Below, piece by piece: positions 34,965 through 47,278 of a stretch of 64,000 nt of DNA. The position numbers were made by a program, and so were the translations under genes. Under the pieces are notes generated by a model. The model ran no database searches. It saw only the letters and a program-made list of their open reading frames with translations, and was not told the DNA's origin. Position 1 is the stretch's first letter, and each line of letters opens with the position of its first letter. The DNA lies in contig QAOA01005612.1 in NCBI GenBank assembly GCA_003255065.1, forward strand, positions 124,001 to 188,000, in the 5' to 3' direction. Source of the stretch: Cercis canadensis. Its lineage: Eukaryota > Streptophyta > Magnoliopsida > Fabales > Fabaceae.

Positions 34965-35900
34965 CTGACGGACTGTTAGACCTTGACCAAACTGTCAAGT
35001 AAATACAAATAAAAACCTCGATCGAATTGTCGAGTGACGAAATAGAAATTGGAAGGAAATTTTAAAATTTCTGACGAACCGTCAGACCTTAACCAAACTG
35101 TCAAGTAAATGCGAATGAAAGCCTCAACTGAACTGTTGAGTGATAAAACTCTAACGAACAGTCAGACCTTGACCGAACTGTCAAGTAAATGCGAATAAAA
35201 ACCCCAACTGGACTGTTGAGTGATAAAACTCTGACGGACAGTCATACCTTGACTGAACTGTCAAGTAAATGCGAATGAAAAGCCTCGACCGAACTATCAA
35301 GTGACGAAATTGAAATTGGAAGGAAATTTTAAAACTTATGACGGACCGTCAGACCTTGACCGAACTGTTAAGTAAATGCGAATCAAAACCTCAACTGGAC
35401 TGTTGAGTGATAAAACTCTGACGGACAATCAGACATTGACTAAACTGTCAAGTAAATGCGAATGAAAAGCCTCGACCGAACTATCGAGTGACGAAATTGA
35501 AATTGGAAAGAAATTTTAAAACTTCTGACAGATCGTCAGACCTTGACCGAACTGTCAAATAAATGCGAATGAAAGCCTCAACTAGACTGTTGAGTGATAA
35601 AACTCTGACGGACAATCAGACCTTGACTAAACTGTCAAGTAAATGCGAATGAAAAACCTCGACCAAACTATCGAGTGACGAAATTGAAATTGGAAGGAAA
35701 TTTTAAAACTTATGACGGACCGCAGACCTTGACCAAACTGTCAAGTAAATGCGAATGAAGACCTCAACTGGACTGTCAAGTGATAAAACTAAGATTGACG
35801 TGAAATTCTTTTTTAAAAAGTTTGACAGACCGTCAAACATTGACCGAATTGTCAAGTAAATGCAAAATAGAAATATCAACCGAACTGTTGAGTTGACTGA
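34965..35900. repeat. Tandem array of short hairpin modules
   Basis: Roughly ten units of about 80-110 bp. A typical unit holds GACGGACCGTC, then CTTGACCGAACTGTCAAG, then either CTCAACTGGACTGTTGAG or CTCGACCGAACTATCGAG, each of which is self-complementary. About every second unit also has a GACGAAATTGAAATTGGAAGG spacer. The stem sequences vary between units in a paired way (CTCAAC/GTTGAG against CTCGA/TCGAG). Confidence 0.85.
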
Positions 35901-37929
35901 AATGGTAATGCATGAGTTTTATTTTATTTTTTTTTAAAATAAAATCTCAAAGAGCTTAAAGAACAAAAGACATTCAATTAGCCTAAAGATGCAGCACGAC
36001 TTGCTTGCTCAAAGAAGATTTAACCCAATCAAAATTTACCTCATTCTGAAGCCTTTTGCTTTTTAACCAAACACTGAAACATACCATTCAAGATCGCTTG
36101 ATTTGAGATTATAACGTGCTTATCCATCTATGACTCTCAGTTGCCATGAAAAATTTGAGAGCATATCCTTCTACACTTTTCCACTTAAGCTTATCTGAAC
36201 ACTCATCATCAAGATCTTGTAATTACTTCAAAGCAAATTCACAAAAATTAATGTTGATGTTGTTAATCCAATAACATCCACTCTTATTTTATTTAACAAA
36301 AATTAATGAACGAGTCACGCATTCAGGAAATAACAAGGTGGTGAAGAAATGATTGATATGAAATAGGATCTATGCCCCTTGATTTATGCAAATGAACTTG
36401 TAAGGACAAAGTTATGGAAGAAAAGAATTTTGGGCAACCCAAAATTTGCCCATGTGTCAAGCACTGGGGAGGATCATGGGGACAAAGTTAGGACATAGAA
36501 CTCTTCTTGCAATGGTTATGAGAGCTTGCAAATTTGAATAATGAAAATTTGCCCCAGTGTAAGGATTCAAAAATATTCCCTTTGTGGGTCATGCAATTGA
36601 TACCAATGAGATTTTTCTTGAGTCAGACTTTGCCCCAGTTTTTTTTTTTCTTTGAAAACAAAAAAATTTTCATGAAAATTTTTGCCCCAGTTTACGGTTC
36701 TAGCAAACCTATCCTCAAGGAGGTCTTCAAAAGCTTGTAATGTGGTCTTAGAGTAAAAGACTTTTATTTTGAACTGAAAGAATAAAGGCTCAAAATTTGA
36801 TTTTGTCCCTTACCTTATATCTCCATTTTTCTTCAATGTCCAAACTCCAATAGGCTTTTATGCCAACATTCATTTACCAAGAGGATTCTCATGGGTTGTA
36901 ATGGGGTTTTAGGGATGTAAAACATGTATAATGAAAGAAAAAGATGTAAGGGCCCAAACATTTGATGTTGGGAAAACAATAAGAATCTTGCTTTTGACAA
37001 CTTGCGATCTTTTAAATTTTTATTTTTGTGTCACTTGAATGGCCTTTCCTATTCCTCAACCAATTAGAAGGAATACATTTGTATATTCTTTCCTTTTTTT
37101 TTTTTTTAGAGGAATTTCTTTCTTTTTGAAGTTTTTTTTTTTTTTTTTTTTTTNTTTTTTTTTCCTTTTTTTGGAGAGCTTTCCTCTCTTTTGCATTTCC
37201 TTTGCATTTATACTTTCTTTTTGGCAAGTCTACTGACATTTTGAAGACATCTTTTGCAAGTTTATTCTTATTGTATCCGGGGTATGATTCTCATCAAGTA
37301 TGAAGGACAATTTAAAGCTCAAAGTAGTTTGACAAAGGATGCGATGTGTTTGGATAGAAGAAAGAAAATAATCATTCTTGGTATTTGAATGTTGTCGTAA
37401 AAACTAATTAGAGTTCTACCTTTCCCAAGGAAGTACATGAATTCAAAAATTAAGAAATGAACTACTTCTTCAAGCTCAAATAGGTGACTAAGGATACTCC
37501 GCAATGTTTGGAGGAACAAGAAAAATGCCTCTGATCATTGGAAAAGTTTGTTTGTAGAGCTCAAAATTTGCTTGGAAACTATTCATCTTTTGGGGTCCTG
37601 AGTTTCCATCATTCTTAAGTCTATCATTTTTGCATCAATCCCAACTCCTCAAAGGGAAGACTCATGGAGGTTTTTTTTTTTTTTTTTTNTTTTTTTTTTG
37701 AAGGATTTTAAGGATAAACATTTAAAAGAGAATTAGAAAATGAAAGATGGTGAATGGGAACACATGATCTGCACATTAATGAAGTCAAATAAAATAAGGT
37801 CTAGAGTAAGATTTTGACAAAATAAACATTAACAATTGAGAAAAGCTTTGAATTAATGAAAATTTTCTTGATGATTTCCTCCAACCTATCCACTAACACT
37901 TGGACTAGAGTCTTTCAGACTTGCACCTC

Positions 37930-38257
37930 ATGATTTGGCAAATGGTTGACGATCAAAATTGGGACTCCATTTTTATATTCTACTTTCACAACCCCGACCT
38001 TGATCAACCGTAGTACATAGTCTTTAAAAAACCTTGCAATCTTCAATTGAATGTCCTACCACATCACTGTGGAATGCACAACTAAGATGTAAATTGTAGC
38101 TTGGAGGGAATAGAGGTTCTAGTGGTTTCACTGGTTGTGGTGTCATTACTTGTGCTTCTAGTAACTGCAAGTATAATTTCAAATTGGTCATTCCTAAATC
38201 AGGAAAAATATCACTCTTCCGAGAACTTCTTGGTTGTCCATGATTAGACTTGATCAC
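37930..38257 (-). pseudogene. Gag fragment of Tat/Ogre-like element
   Basis: The minus strand reads KPLEPLFPPSYNLHLSCAFH, SDVVGHSIEDCKVFKDYVLR, LIKVGVVKVEY. The C-x2-H...GHS.E.C...K..V..LI pattern is the conserved zinc-finger-like end of Tat/Ogre-lineage gag. It runs to a stop near 37925 and its upstream part is missing. Confidence 0.65.
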
Positions 38258-38361
38258 CCATGTCCTTCCCTCTGCTTGGAAGTTTAACTATGTTCTCTTG
38301 CAGTTATTTTTGCTCATCTCAGTTCTCATTAATAATTTGAGAAATTTTAAGTAGTATACTT

Positions 38362-39081
38362 CTTGCAGTTTTGCAGCTTTGCTATAACAAATTTACTGGG
38401 TATTTACCAACTGAACTTGGAAACTTGAGGAGGCTCAGTGTTCTTGCTCTGCAATACAATCAATTGACTGGCACAATTCCTGCAAGTTTGGATGAATTGG
38501 AGACATTAACACGGTTAGATATGAGCTTTAATAACATTTTTGGTCCTGTTCCAGTGAGATTAGCTAATGCCCCTAAGCTAGAGATTCTTAACATTCAAAA
38601 CAATTCTCTCTCAGCCAATGTTCCCACAGGTAATCAATTCTTTATTTCTATCAGAAAAAGTAATTTTTTGCTTTCCCATTTGATTTCTAGAAGAGAACAA
38701 AGACTCATATATTAATTCAATTTTGTGCACTGCATGTGTTACTGCTGCTCTAAAATGACTGAAAAGTGGGTTCCAATACAACAACCCTGGTTTATGTGGT
38801 GTTGGATTTGCCAATTTAAATTCCTATAAACCTGTAAGTAGTCTAGACCCAAATAAACCTGAACCTTTCAAACTTAGTGACCTTTCCACAAAAGACCTTC
38901 CAGCTTCAACTCATCCAAAAGCTCAAAACAGCAACCAGGCCCCTAGTAAAGAGCCATCAAAATCGTCAAAAGTGGGTTTGGTTTTTGGGGTGATTGGAGT
39001 TATTTTTGTTTCCACTGTTTTTGGACTTTTTGTGTTCTTATTGTACCATCATCAGAAACAAAAAATTGGAAGTACTATGTG
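38362..39081 (+). pseudogene. LRR receptor-like kinase fragment
   Basis: The exon to 38630 encodes three to four leucine-rich repeats (FTGYLPTELGNLRRLSVLAL, LTGTIPASLDELETLTRLDM, IFGPVPVRLANAPKLEILNI). An intron (38631 to about 38745) follows, then a second exon with FQYNNPGLCGVGF (the cap Cys), a Ser/Pro juxtamembrane stretch, and a transmembrane helix (VGLVFGVIGVIFVSTVFGLF) ending in a Lys/Gln cluster. The wording resembles the Arabidopsis At5g51560/At4g22730 class of LRR-RLKs, from memory. A TGA replaces an Arg codon just before FQYNN, the acceptor is degraded, and no kinase domain follows because a Copia LTR begins near 39081. Confidence 0.75.
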
Positions 39082-39514
39082 ATAGACATTTACGTTTTAT
39101 CTCATGTATACAAAACTAGTCCATAAAATGTGCTTAACACGTCACACAACAATTATCAATGGAAGAAATATAAATACCTCTTGCCATTGCTTGTTGAATC
39201 TCTTTAGAGTTTCTCAGGTTCTTCAAGAACAGAGTACTTCTAGCCTATGCGTATTTCTTTATGCTCTGAATTATGGTGATTCAGAACTTTACCGTATGTG
39301 TGTGTGTGTGTGCTAGGCTAGGGACCCTGTCCTACTTATAGTGGACTATAGTAGTTTCCACCATCAGGATAATTACAAATTTTGTAAATAACTATTTAAA
39401 TTTCAAAATGAGATAGAAATATTCTTCCATAATTATCCCATATGCTCATTATCTGATAAAGTTTATCTTAAATAGTGGGCCACTATCAGTTAGTTACTTT
39501 AAACGTGGCTAACA
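39081..39514 (-). repeat. Copia 3' LTR
   Basis: On the minus strand it starts TGTTAGCCACG (39514) after the purine tract CCAAGTGAGAGAA. The far end is estimated at about 39081, where the LRR-RLK sequence stops. There is no second LTR to compare. It contains a (GT)n run at about 39296-39311. Confidence 0.5.
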
Positions 39515-39872
39515 TTCTCTCACTTGGCCCACGTGGCTCTATCAAATAATTCCTTTGTGACAAACTTTAGTTTGGCCAAATTTCCTTAATATCACTTTGT
39601 TGGTTATAAAATGCTTAATTAAAACTCTCAATACATGAATCATGGTAGTCATGCTTATAAACAAAGCACTTCCTTCCATGTATCATGATGTATGATTATT
39701 TTAAATAAGCATTAAACTTTATGAATTGCTCCTTATAAGTTCATTTTGGGTCCAACTTTATTAATCAAAACAGGTCAAGCTTTAGTCATAAAATAAAACT
39801 TGAATGCGCATATAACTTTATGCTTTTACACAATGACTAAATGTCAAAGAAAAATACAAGACATGATAACAA

Positions 39873-40355
39873 TTAATTTGAGCTAATAAGCCCCATATTT
39901 TCTACATGATCCTTAAATCCTTTAACTGGCATGCCTTTAGTTAAAGGATCAACAATCATCAACTTGGTGCTTATATGCTCAATGTCAACAATCTTGTCCT
40001 TGACCTTGTCTTTGATCATCAGATACTTTATATCAATGTGTTTGGTTCGGCCTCCAATCTTGCTATTCTTTGCAAAGAATACAGCAGCCGAATTATCACA
40101 ATGAATCTTTAGTAGCCTTTCAATGGAATCAACGATCTTTAGGCCATATATGAAGTTCTTTAGCCACGCCGATTGTGATGTCGCTTCATAACACGCAACA
40201 AACTTTGCTTCCATCATGGATGATGCAACAAGACTCTGCTTTTTACTTCCCCAGGATACAGCTCCTCCAGCTAGTAGAAAAATATATCCTGAAGTAGACT
40301 TTAAAAAGTCTATACATCCTCCATGATCGGAATCTGAATATCTGATCATTTCCAA
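39873..40355 (-). pseudogene. Copia RNase H
   Basis: 160 residues: YSDSDHGGCIDFLKSTSGY, FLLAGGAVSWGSKKQSLVAS, SMMEAKFVACYEATSQSAWL, IHCDNSAAVFFAKN, RTKHIDIKYLMIKD and a TKGMPVKGFKDHVENMGL end. Active-site acidic residues are present. It ends in the natural pol stop at 39873. A stop or frameshift separates it from RT. Confidence 0.85.
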
Positions 40356-40431
40356 ATTATTAGAATGTTTGTACGTTAAACCTGTAGTCCTTGGTTCCTT
40401 GCAGATATCTCATAACCCTTTTAGCAGCTTT

Positions 40432-41012
40432 TCAATGCTCCATGCTAGGGTTACTTTGATATCTTCCTAACATCCCTACTACAAAGGCAATGTCAGGTTT
40501 GGTGTAGACTTGTGCATACATCAAGCTTCCCATTGCTGAAGCATATGGGATCTTTTCCATCTGATCCTTTTCCAATGTGTTAAAGGGACACTGACATTGA
40601 CTGAATTTTTTCTCTTTGACTATGGTGCAGCTATGGATGAACAATTTGTCATCCTAAATCTTTCCAGAACTTTTTCAATGTAGGCTTTCTGTGATAGTTC
40701 TAATGTCCTTAAGGATCTATCTTTGTGAATCTCTATACCAATGACATAAGAGGCTTCACCCATATCCTTCATATCAAAGTTTTGAGAAAGAAATAGCTTA
40801 GTTTCTTGCAAAAGCCCTAAGTCACTACTTTCAAGTAAAATATCATCTACATATAGGACTAAATATATGAATTTGCTCCCACTAGTCTTAAGGTATATAC
40901 ATTGATCAACAATGTTCTCTTTAAAACCATAAGAGAGAACAACATTGTGAAATTTAGTTACCATTGACGGGATGCTTGCTTTAGCCCATATATGGATTTC
41001 CTTAACTTGCAC
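40432..41012 (-). pseudogene. Copia RT, C-terminal part
   Basis: Two overlapping frames (40620-41012 and 40432-40644) contain KFIYLVLYVDDILLESSDLG (catalytic YVDD intact), KDMGEASYVIGIEIHKDRS, LSQKAYIEKVLERF, and then PYASAMGSLMYAQVYTKPDI. A frameshift at about 40630 breaks the frame. Confidence 0.85.
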
Positions 41013-42292
41013 ACCATGTGACTACCCTTCTGACTTTCAAATCCTTTGGGTTGACACATGTATACCTCTTCATCAAGTTCTCCATTTAGGAATGTTGTTT
41101 TCACATCCATTTAATGTAGTTCCAAATCAAAATGGGCAACTAAGGCCATGATTATTCTAAATGAATCCTTATTTGATACTAGAGATAAGGTTTCATGATA
41201 ATCAATGCCTTCCTTTTGAGTGAATCCTTTAGCTATGCCTTGTGTCTCTCAATGTTACCAGAAAGATCCTTTTTGGTCTTATAGACCCATTTACATCCTA
41301 CTATATATGCCCTTTCTGGTAATTCAACAAGGTCCCAGACTTGGTTTCTAGCCATAGATTTCATTTCTTCTTTCATGGCATTATACCATTTTGTGGAATC
41401 TATATCCCTCATGGCTTGTGAAAACGTATTTGGATCATCTTTAGATCCAAAATCATAGTCAACTTCTTGGAGGTATGTAACGTAATCACTAGGAATTGTT
41501 GGTTTCCTAATTCCTGAAGATCTCTTTGGTACCATTATTTCTTGATCAGTTGGTTTTACTACTACTTGTTCAATAAGTTCCATATTAGCGGGTTCTTCAT
41601 GTGGCAAATCCTCATTTGCTGGCAATTGATGTTGTTCAATACCAACTTGAGAATGAATAACTTGAGTGGGAAACACATAAGTTATACACGAAGGTATAAC
41701 TGGTAATTCCTTTGTTTCCTCAAATACCACCTTTTGAGTGTTCCCACTCTTACTATCTTGATGATCCTCAAGAAATTTAGCATTTCTAGCCTCAACTATT
41801 CTAAGAGTGTGTGAAGGACAATAAAACCTATATCCTTTGGAGTTAACTGCATAGCCAATGAAATAACCACTTGTTGTTCTTAGGTCCAGTTTTCCCAAAT
41901 TAGGGTTATATACCTTTAGTTCAACTGGACAACCCCATATGTGTAAATGTCTTAAACTGGGCTTCCATCCGTTCCAAATTTCAAAAGGTGTTTTTGGAAC
42001 AGCCTTTGATGGAACTCTATTTAAGACATATACAATGGTTTTCAAGGCTTCACTCCATAAGGATATGGTTAGACTTGAATTGCTAACCATGCTTCTCACC
42101 ATGTCCATTAGGGTACGATTCATTCTTTCTGCTACACCATTCTGTTGAGGTGTGCCAACCATTGAGTATTGAGCAATAATGCCCTCCTCTTGAAGGAATT
42201 TAGCAAATGGTCTTGGTGCTTGTCCCTTTTTTTCTGTGTATCTGCCATAATATTCTCCACCCCTATCTGATCTTATAATCTTACAATACTGC
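41013..42292 (-). pseudogene. Copia integrase and RT N-terminus
   Basis: The frame 41233-42162 and its upstream extension to 42292 read [90 protein letters not shown], then the RT start [20 protein letters not shown] and [21 protein letters not shown]. It stops there, and the remaining RT (41013-41232) is in other frames. The integrase N-terminus is cut off. Confidence 0.85.
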
Positions 42293-43065
42293 TAGAGTTA
42301 ACAAAGCAATATGAGGAGTGTAATTTTGGGCTGAAAATGATGTGAATGTCATTTCAACCAAGGTTTTAAAAACCGGACCAGTGAGTGAACCGGTTTGGCA
42401 AAAAATACTAGTCGAACCGGTTTAACTGAAGCTTTTTTTCAAAATTAAAAATTGAAAAAGAAAACATGGAGGATAAAAATCAAATCATCATATTCACATA
42501 CTAAGGATGCGTCCTTCCCAATTATTTTTCCAAAACGACTATAGCAGTATGTTCAATTTGACTAAAAATGCAAATTTTGGACAATAAAACTTACTCTTAT
42601 ACTGTAAATTACTAATATTAAGTTTCTTATACTTATGTATCTCACTCTCATCTTTTAAACTAGATTAAAAACATATTTGCCCCATCACAATATCATGCCC
42701 AGAATAAATACTATCTAATGATATGCAGAGAGAACAACTTAAGTTAAGAAACAATTAGTGGTGCTTTGTTTACATAATAGAAACCTACAAATCACGGATG
42801 ATAATCACATAGAAGCACCTGAAATCTGAAGCAGAGAGCAATTTGATTAAAATACCAATCCATGTTATTCAGAGAGAAGAGAATTATAAGTAACTAGTGC
42901 TTATAATTGTAGTGCTTCCTAATGTACTTAAAAATAAAAATACTAAGCAACCAGTGTTTTCTGGTCATAAAATTTTTACTACTGTTAAACGGAACTGAAC
43001 ATTAAACTAATTAATAAAGCTTTGGGTTAAGCGGAATGGAAAGGAATCCTAATGCTGAGCATATA

Positions 43066-43536
43066 TGTTAGGCGACGTTCGGAGAAGGGCCGAAAGCCAA
43101 ATCCCAAATATTTGGGATGAGCTGGACGTGAGGACCATTGCATGCATGAAGGGGTACATGTAACTCAGGTGGGACAACTTAGTAAGGGGCACATGCACTT
43201 GTGGTTTCTGTTGCATTTTTCCAGCTTACCATTATTAAACAAATGAAGGAATGGACTTGGACTTGGACTGGGTCGTGGTGGTTGTGCAGAAGGAAATGGG
43301 ATTCCGTAGTTGCAAGTTTTACGTCATTTTACTCCCATTTGTTATGTTCTGTTTTACTAGTTAGTTGTTAGTTTCCCTTTATTTCGGTTCATTTGTATGT
43401 GGCTTTGCTTATTTAAAGCAGCCAATGCTTTTGTTAATGGAAGTCAAGTATTCTTTACATTCAAATTGTGGTATGTTTCTCACCCAAAGAGAAAACAATT
43501 CATCTTAGCATTATAGTCTCTGACTGGGACCTATCA
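43066..43536 (+). repeat. 5' LTR of nested Ty3/gypsy
   Basis: 471 bp, TGTTAGGCGAC to GGGACCTATCA. A TTATTTAAAGC box near 43409 is a candidate TATA element. Confidence 0.9.
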
Positions 43537-43537
43537 T

Positions 43538-43549
43538 TGGTATCAGAGC
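43538..43549 (+). other. Primer binding site, tRNA-iMet
   Basis: TGGTATCAGAGC, one base after the 5' LTR, a perfect 12-base match to the complement of the initiator tRNA 3' end. Confidence 0.95.
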
Positions 43550-43560
43550 CTGGTTATTTA

Positions 43561-44130
43561 TGGGAACCAATAAAGAGTGTATTGAGCAGTTAGAAGCTAG
43601 GCTTGGCGGAATGCAAGATGGGTTACACAGGATAGAGTTCGGCATGGCCGATAGGCTTCGTCATGTGGAAGAAACTCTTGGGAAGAGCTCAAAACTTATG
43701 TTTCAATTGTAATGACCGTTTTACTACAGGACACAAACGTCAGGGGCCATGGATACTCATGTTGGAGGGTTACGAGGATAGCGGTGACCTGTTATGCGAT
43801 GATGTCACCAAAGAACAACTAGCTACAGAGAATCACGAAGGGCCTCCTGAACCAGAAATTACATTGCATGCACTAACGAGATGGACCACATCCAAAACCA
43901 TGCGGATCGCTGCAAGAATCTATGCCCACGACATCATTGTATTAATCGATAGCAGATCGGTTCACAACTTTATTAGTGAGCATATGAACAATTTGCTGTG
44001 TCTACTGGTGGTACCTACAGAAACCTTCATGATCTGAATTGCTAATGGAGAAAATCTCAAATGCCAAGGGAGGTTTGAGAAGGTACAAATCAATTTGCAG
44101 GGCATTTTTTTTCCTTAACCCTTTATTCCT
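43561..44130 (+). pseudogene. Gag remnant and protease of nested Ty3/gypsy
   Basis: A short gag N-terminus (GTNKECIEQLEARLGGMQDG, a coiled coil) joins almost directly to a damaged zinc knuckle (CFNCNDRFTTGHKR, last Cys replaced by Arg), so most of gag has been deleted. A protease then appears with VLIDSRSVHNFIS, where the usual DSGS has become DSRS. Stops follow at 44036 and beyond. Confidence 0.7.
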
Positions 44131-44499
44131 TACCTCTCACAAGGTTGGACATAGTTTTGGGAATTCAATGGCTGGAGCTATCTGGCTCTGTGGTGTGTGA
44201 TTGGAGGCAGCTAACCATGGAATTCATGTGGGAAAACTAGACCAAGAGATTGGTAGGCATTGATGGGCAAAATATCCAAGCAGTTTCAATTGAAGAGTTA
44301 ACTAAAGAAATTCGTTCTAGCCATGCTCTGTTTGCTTTATGCTTATAGGTTGCCCATAAGGAATAGCAAGAGAATATTCATTCAAGCATGTGAGAGATAT
44401 TGCAGGAATTCTCATATTTGTTCACAGAGCCCTCAAGCTTACCGCTAACACGATAGATTAACCACAACATTACCCTTAAGGAAGGAATCGAACTGATTA

Positions 44500-45730
44500 A
44501 TGTACGGCCTTACAGGTATGCGCATTATCAAAAGAACGAGATCAAGAAGTAGGTCCAAGATATGCTGCAATTCGGGCTTGTGCGACCCAGCACTAGCCCT
44601 TTCTGGTCACCCGTATTGCTGGTAAAAAAGAAAGACGGGAATTAGCGCTTTTGCATAGATTATCGCGCGCTCAATGCTACAACCATTAAAGACCGATTTC
44701 CAATCCCCACAGTGGATGATATGTTTGTTGGATGAGCTCTACGGTGCTTCTTATTTTACCAAGCTTGATCTGAGGGCGGGGTACCATCAGGTACGAGTTA
44801 AACCATGTGATTTCCATAAAACTGCTTTCCAAACACATAATGGACATTATGAATACTTGGTTATGTCATTCGGCTTATGTAATGCACCTTCAGCATTCTA
44901 AGCTATCATGAACTCCATCTTTTGACATCATCTTCGAAAATTCATATTAGTTTTCTTTGATGATATTTTGGTCTATAGCTCAGATTGGGATCAACATTTA
45001 GTACATGTAAGGCAAACTTTCGAAATATTGAGGAAGCACATATTCTTTGTTAAACTAGAAAATGTGCATTTGGGCAGCAAGAATTGGAGTACTTGGGGCA
45101 CATCATCACTAGTCAGGGCATGAAGGTGGATGAAAATAAAATTACTACTATGGTAGCTTGGCCTTGACCTACTAACATTTCAGAACTACGTGGGTTTTTA
45201 GGTTTAACAGGTTATTACCAGAAGTTCATCACAGATTAAGGCATTATAGCTTGGCCTCTCACCAATCTTCTCAAAAAAGGCCAATTCGGATGGCATGGAG
45301 AAGCTGAAACCACCTTCCTTGCTCTCAAACAGGCCATGACAACCACGCCTATATTAGCCATAAACTTCAATGATGCTTTCACTATTGAAACAGGCGCATC
45401 CGAGGAAGGAATTGGAGCGGTCCTGTCTCAACAAGGCAAACCAATGGCATACATGAGTCGAGCTCTCAGAGCAACCAAGAAATCCTAGTCAACGTATGCT
45501 AAGGAGATGTTGGCTATCGTCGAAGCCATACGCACCTGGCAGCCTTACCTTCTAGGCCAAAAATTCTATATTTAGACCAATCAACGTAGTCTCAAATATT
45601 TTCTTGAGCAACGAATAGCAACTCCAGAGTAACAAAAATGGGTTATTAAGCTCTTGGGCTATGATTATGAAATAAAATATAGACTGGGTAGTGAGAACTC
45701 TTTAGCTTATGCTCTCTCTCGAAAATAGGG
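44500..45730 (+). pseudogene. RT and RNase H of nested Ty3/gypsy, degenerate
   Basis: Across frames: a damaged RT start (SPFWSPVLLVKKKDG), [37 protein letters not shown], the catalytic [11 protein letters not shown] (about 44945), a thumb with GFLGLTGYY-like text, and an RNase H start (IETGASEEGIGAVLSQQGKP, with DASG changed). At least five stops (e.g. TAG at 44645, TAA at 44899) preclude function. Confidence 0.75.
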
Positions 45731-45999
45731 CAATCCCATTCTTCACCTTATTTTTGTTCCGCAGGTTAGCTTTGGGAGGAAATTAAAATAGCTGCAGAAA
45801 AAGACCAGTACATTCAGTCAAAGGCCCGTGTGGCCACCGAACAACCTGGAGGATCATATACATGGCGCCAAGCTTTTACTATACAAAGGAAGGGCCATTG
45901 TTCCGAACGATGCCACCTTAAGGGCCAAACTATTACACAAAATGCATAACACCAAGGTGGGGGGTCATTCGGGCATCCTACGTACATTCAAGAAATTGG

Positions 46000-47278
46000 G
46001 GCAGTAGTTTTATTGGCTTGGGATGCATAGATCAGTGCAAAACTACGTCAAGGGATGCGAGGTATGCCAGAAAATAAAAGCTGAGACATTAGCTCCAGTT
46101 GGGCTTCTTGAACCGCTGCCAATACCGTGCCAAGTATGGGACGACATCACCTTAGATTTTATTGAGGGCTTACCGGTTTCGCAGGGAAAGGACACCATCA
46201 TGGTGGTTGTTCACAGACTTAGTAAGTCCGCTCATTTCCTTACTTTAAGTCATCTTTTTACTACAAAAACTATAGCAGCAAAATTTATGGAAGGCATCGT
46301 CAAGCTTCACGGCATGCCCAAATCAATTGTTAGTGATCGGGACCCACTCTTCATCAGTAACTTTTGGAAAGAATTTTTCAAGCTGTCGAGCACTAAACTA
46401 TAGCTCAGTACCGCATACCACCCACAGACGGATGGCCAGACGGAAATCATCAATCAATGTGTCAAGCAATATCTTCGGTGTTTTGTTCATTAGTGGCCAT
46501 AGAAATAAAGCGGCTATTTACCTTGGGCAGAATATTGGTATAATACGACATACCATATTTCGACAGGGATGACCTTTTTTTAGGTGTTGTATAGAAGATT
46601 GCCACCCTCATTCAAACTTACAAAGATGGACTTTCACTAGTACATGAAGTTGATCAGCAACTCATTAGCCGAGATGAACTACTACGGCAACTAAAGGCCA
46701 ACTTAGAAAACTCGGTGAACAAAATGAAGCACATGGTAGATAAGAAGAGAAGGGATATTTCGTTCAATGTCGGCGAATGGGTATTTTTGAAATTGCATCT
46801 TTATCGCCAGCAAACGGTCTTCAAACGGGTCCATCAAAAACTAGCTAGCCATTTTTATGGACCCTACAAGATTCTAGAGAAGATGGGGCTTGTCGCATAT
46901 AAGTTACAATTACCGAAAGGGATGCGCATTCACCCAGTGTTTCACGTGTCACTACTCAAACAATACCAGGACAACGAGGACAACGCTGAAATGCCACAGA
47001 CCGAGTTACCACCATTCACCAATGAAGGGGTAGTCTTATTGAATCCACAAACTATTTTAGACTACCTTCGGATCAAGCAAGGCACCCAATTGGTCAAAGA
47101 AAGCTTAGTGCAATGGAAACACCTTCAAGCTGAGGAGGCAACGTGGGAGCCAACAAAGAAGTTACAGGAGATGTTTCCGAATTTGGACCTTGAGGACAAG
47201 TATCCACTTGATGGGGGAGGTATTGTTAGGAGACCTTCGGAGAGGGGCCGAAAGCCAAATCCCAAATATTTAGGATGA
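46000..47278 (+). pseudogene. Integrase with chromodomain of nested Ty3/gypsy
   Basis: 46023-46403: zinc module end CEVCQKIKAE, core DDITLDFIEGLPVSQGKDT, VSDRDPLFISNFW. After stops, 46715-47278 gives the GPF/Y module (FYGPYKILEKMGLVAYKLQL), HPVFHVSLLKQYQ, and a chromodomain (ILDYLRIKQGTQLVKESLVQ, WKHLQAEEATWEPTKKLQEM). The last 18 codons before the TGA (47276-47278) lie in the 3' LTR, and the PPT encodes DGGGI. Confidence 0.85.

Larger units (their letters stand above)
32021..38300 (-). mobile_element. Tat/Ogre-like Ty3/gypsy fragment, internally deleted
   Basis: The minus-strand order is a gag fragment (38.26-37.93 kb), G-rich non-coding DNA, tandem arrays, a PPT-like GAGGGGCAAAC (34182-34193), an LTR starting TGTGGACACC (34181) and ending about 32107, then a PBS-like TGGTGGCGACTCC (32093-32105). 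The wording (GGCGACTCC after the LTR, GGGTTCGGGAGTC-type leader, CAFHSDVVGHSIEDC gag) is that of Tat/Ogre elements, whose PBS pairs with tRNA-Arg. Pol is missing entirely. Poly-T tracts with single N occur at 37140-37165 and 37675-37700. Confidence 0.65.
39081..42292 (-). mobile_element. Ty1/Copia retrotransposon, 5'-truncated
   Basis: A minus-strand element with a 3' LTR (about 39081-39514), a PPT (AAGTGAGAGAA next to TGTTAGCC), RNase H, RT and most of integrase. It is cut off at about 42292 within the integrase core, so gag, protease and the 5' LTR are missing. The order (integrase before RT) is diagnostic for Copia. Confidence 0.85.
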
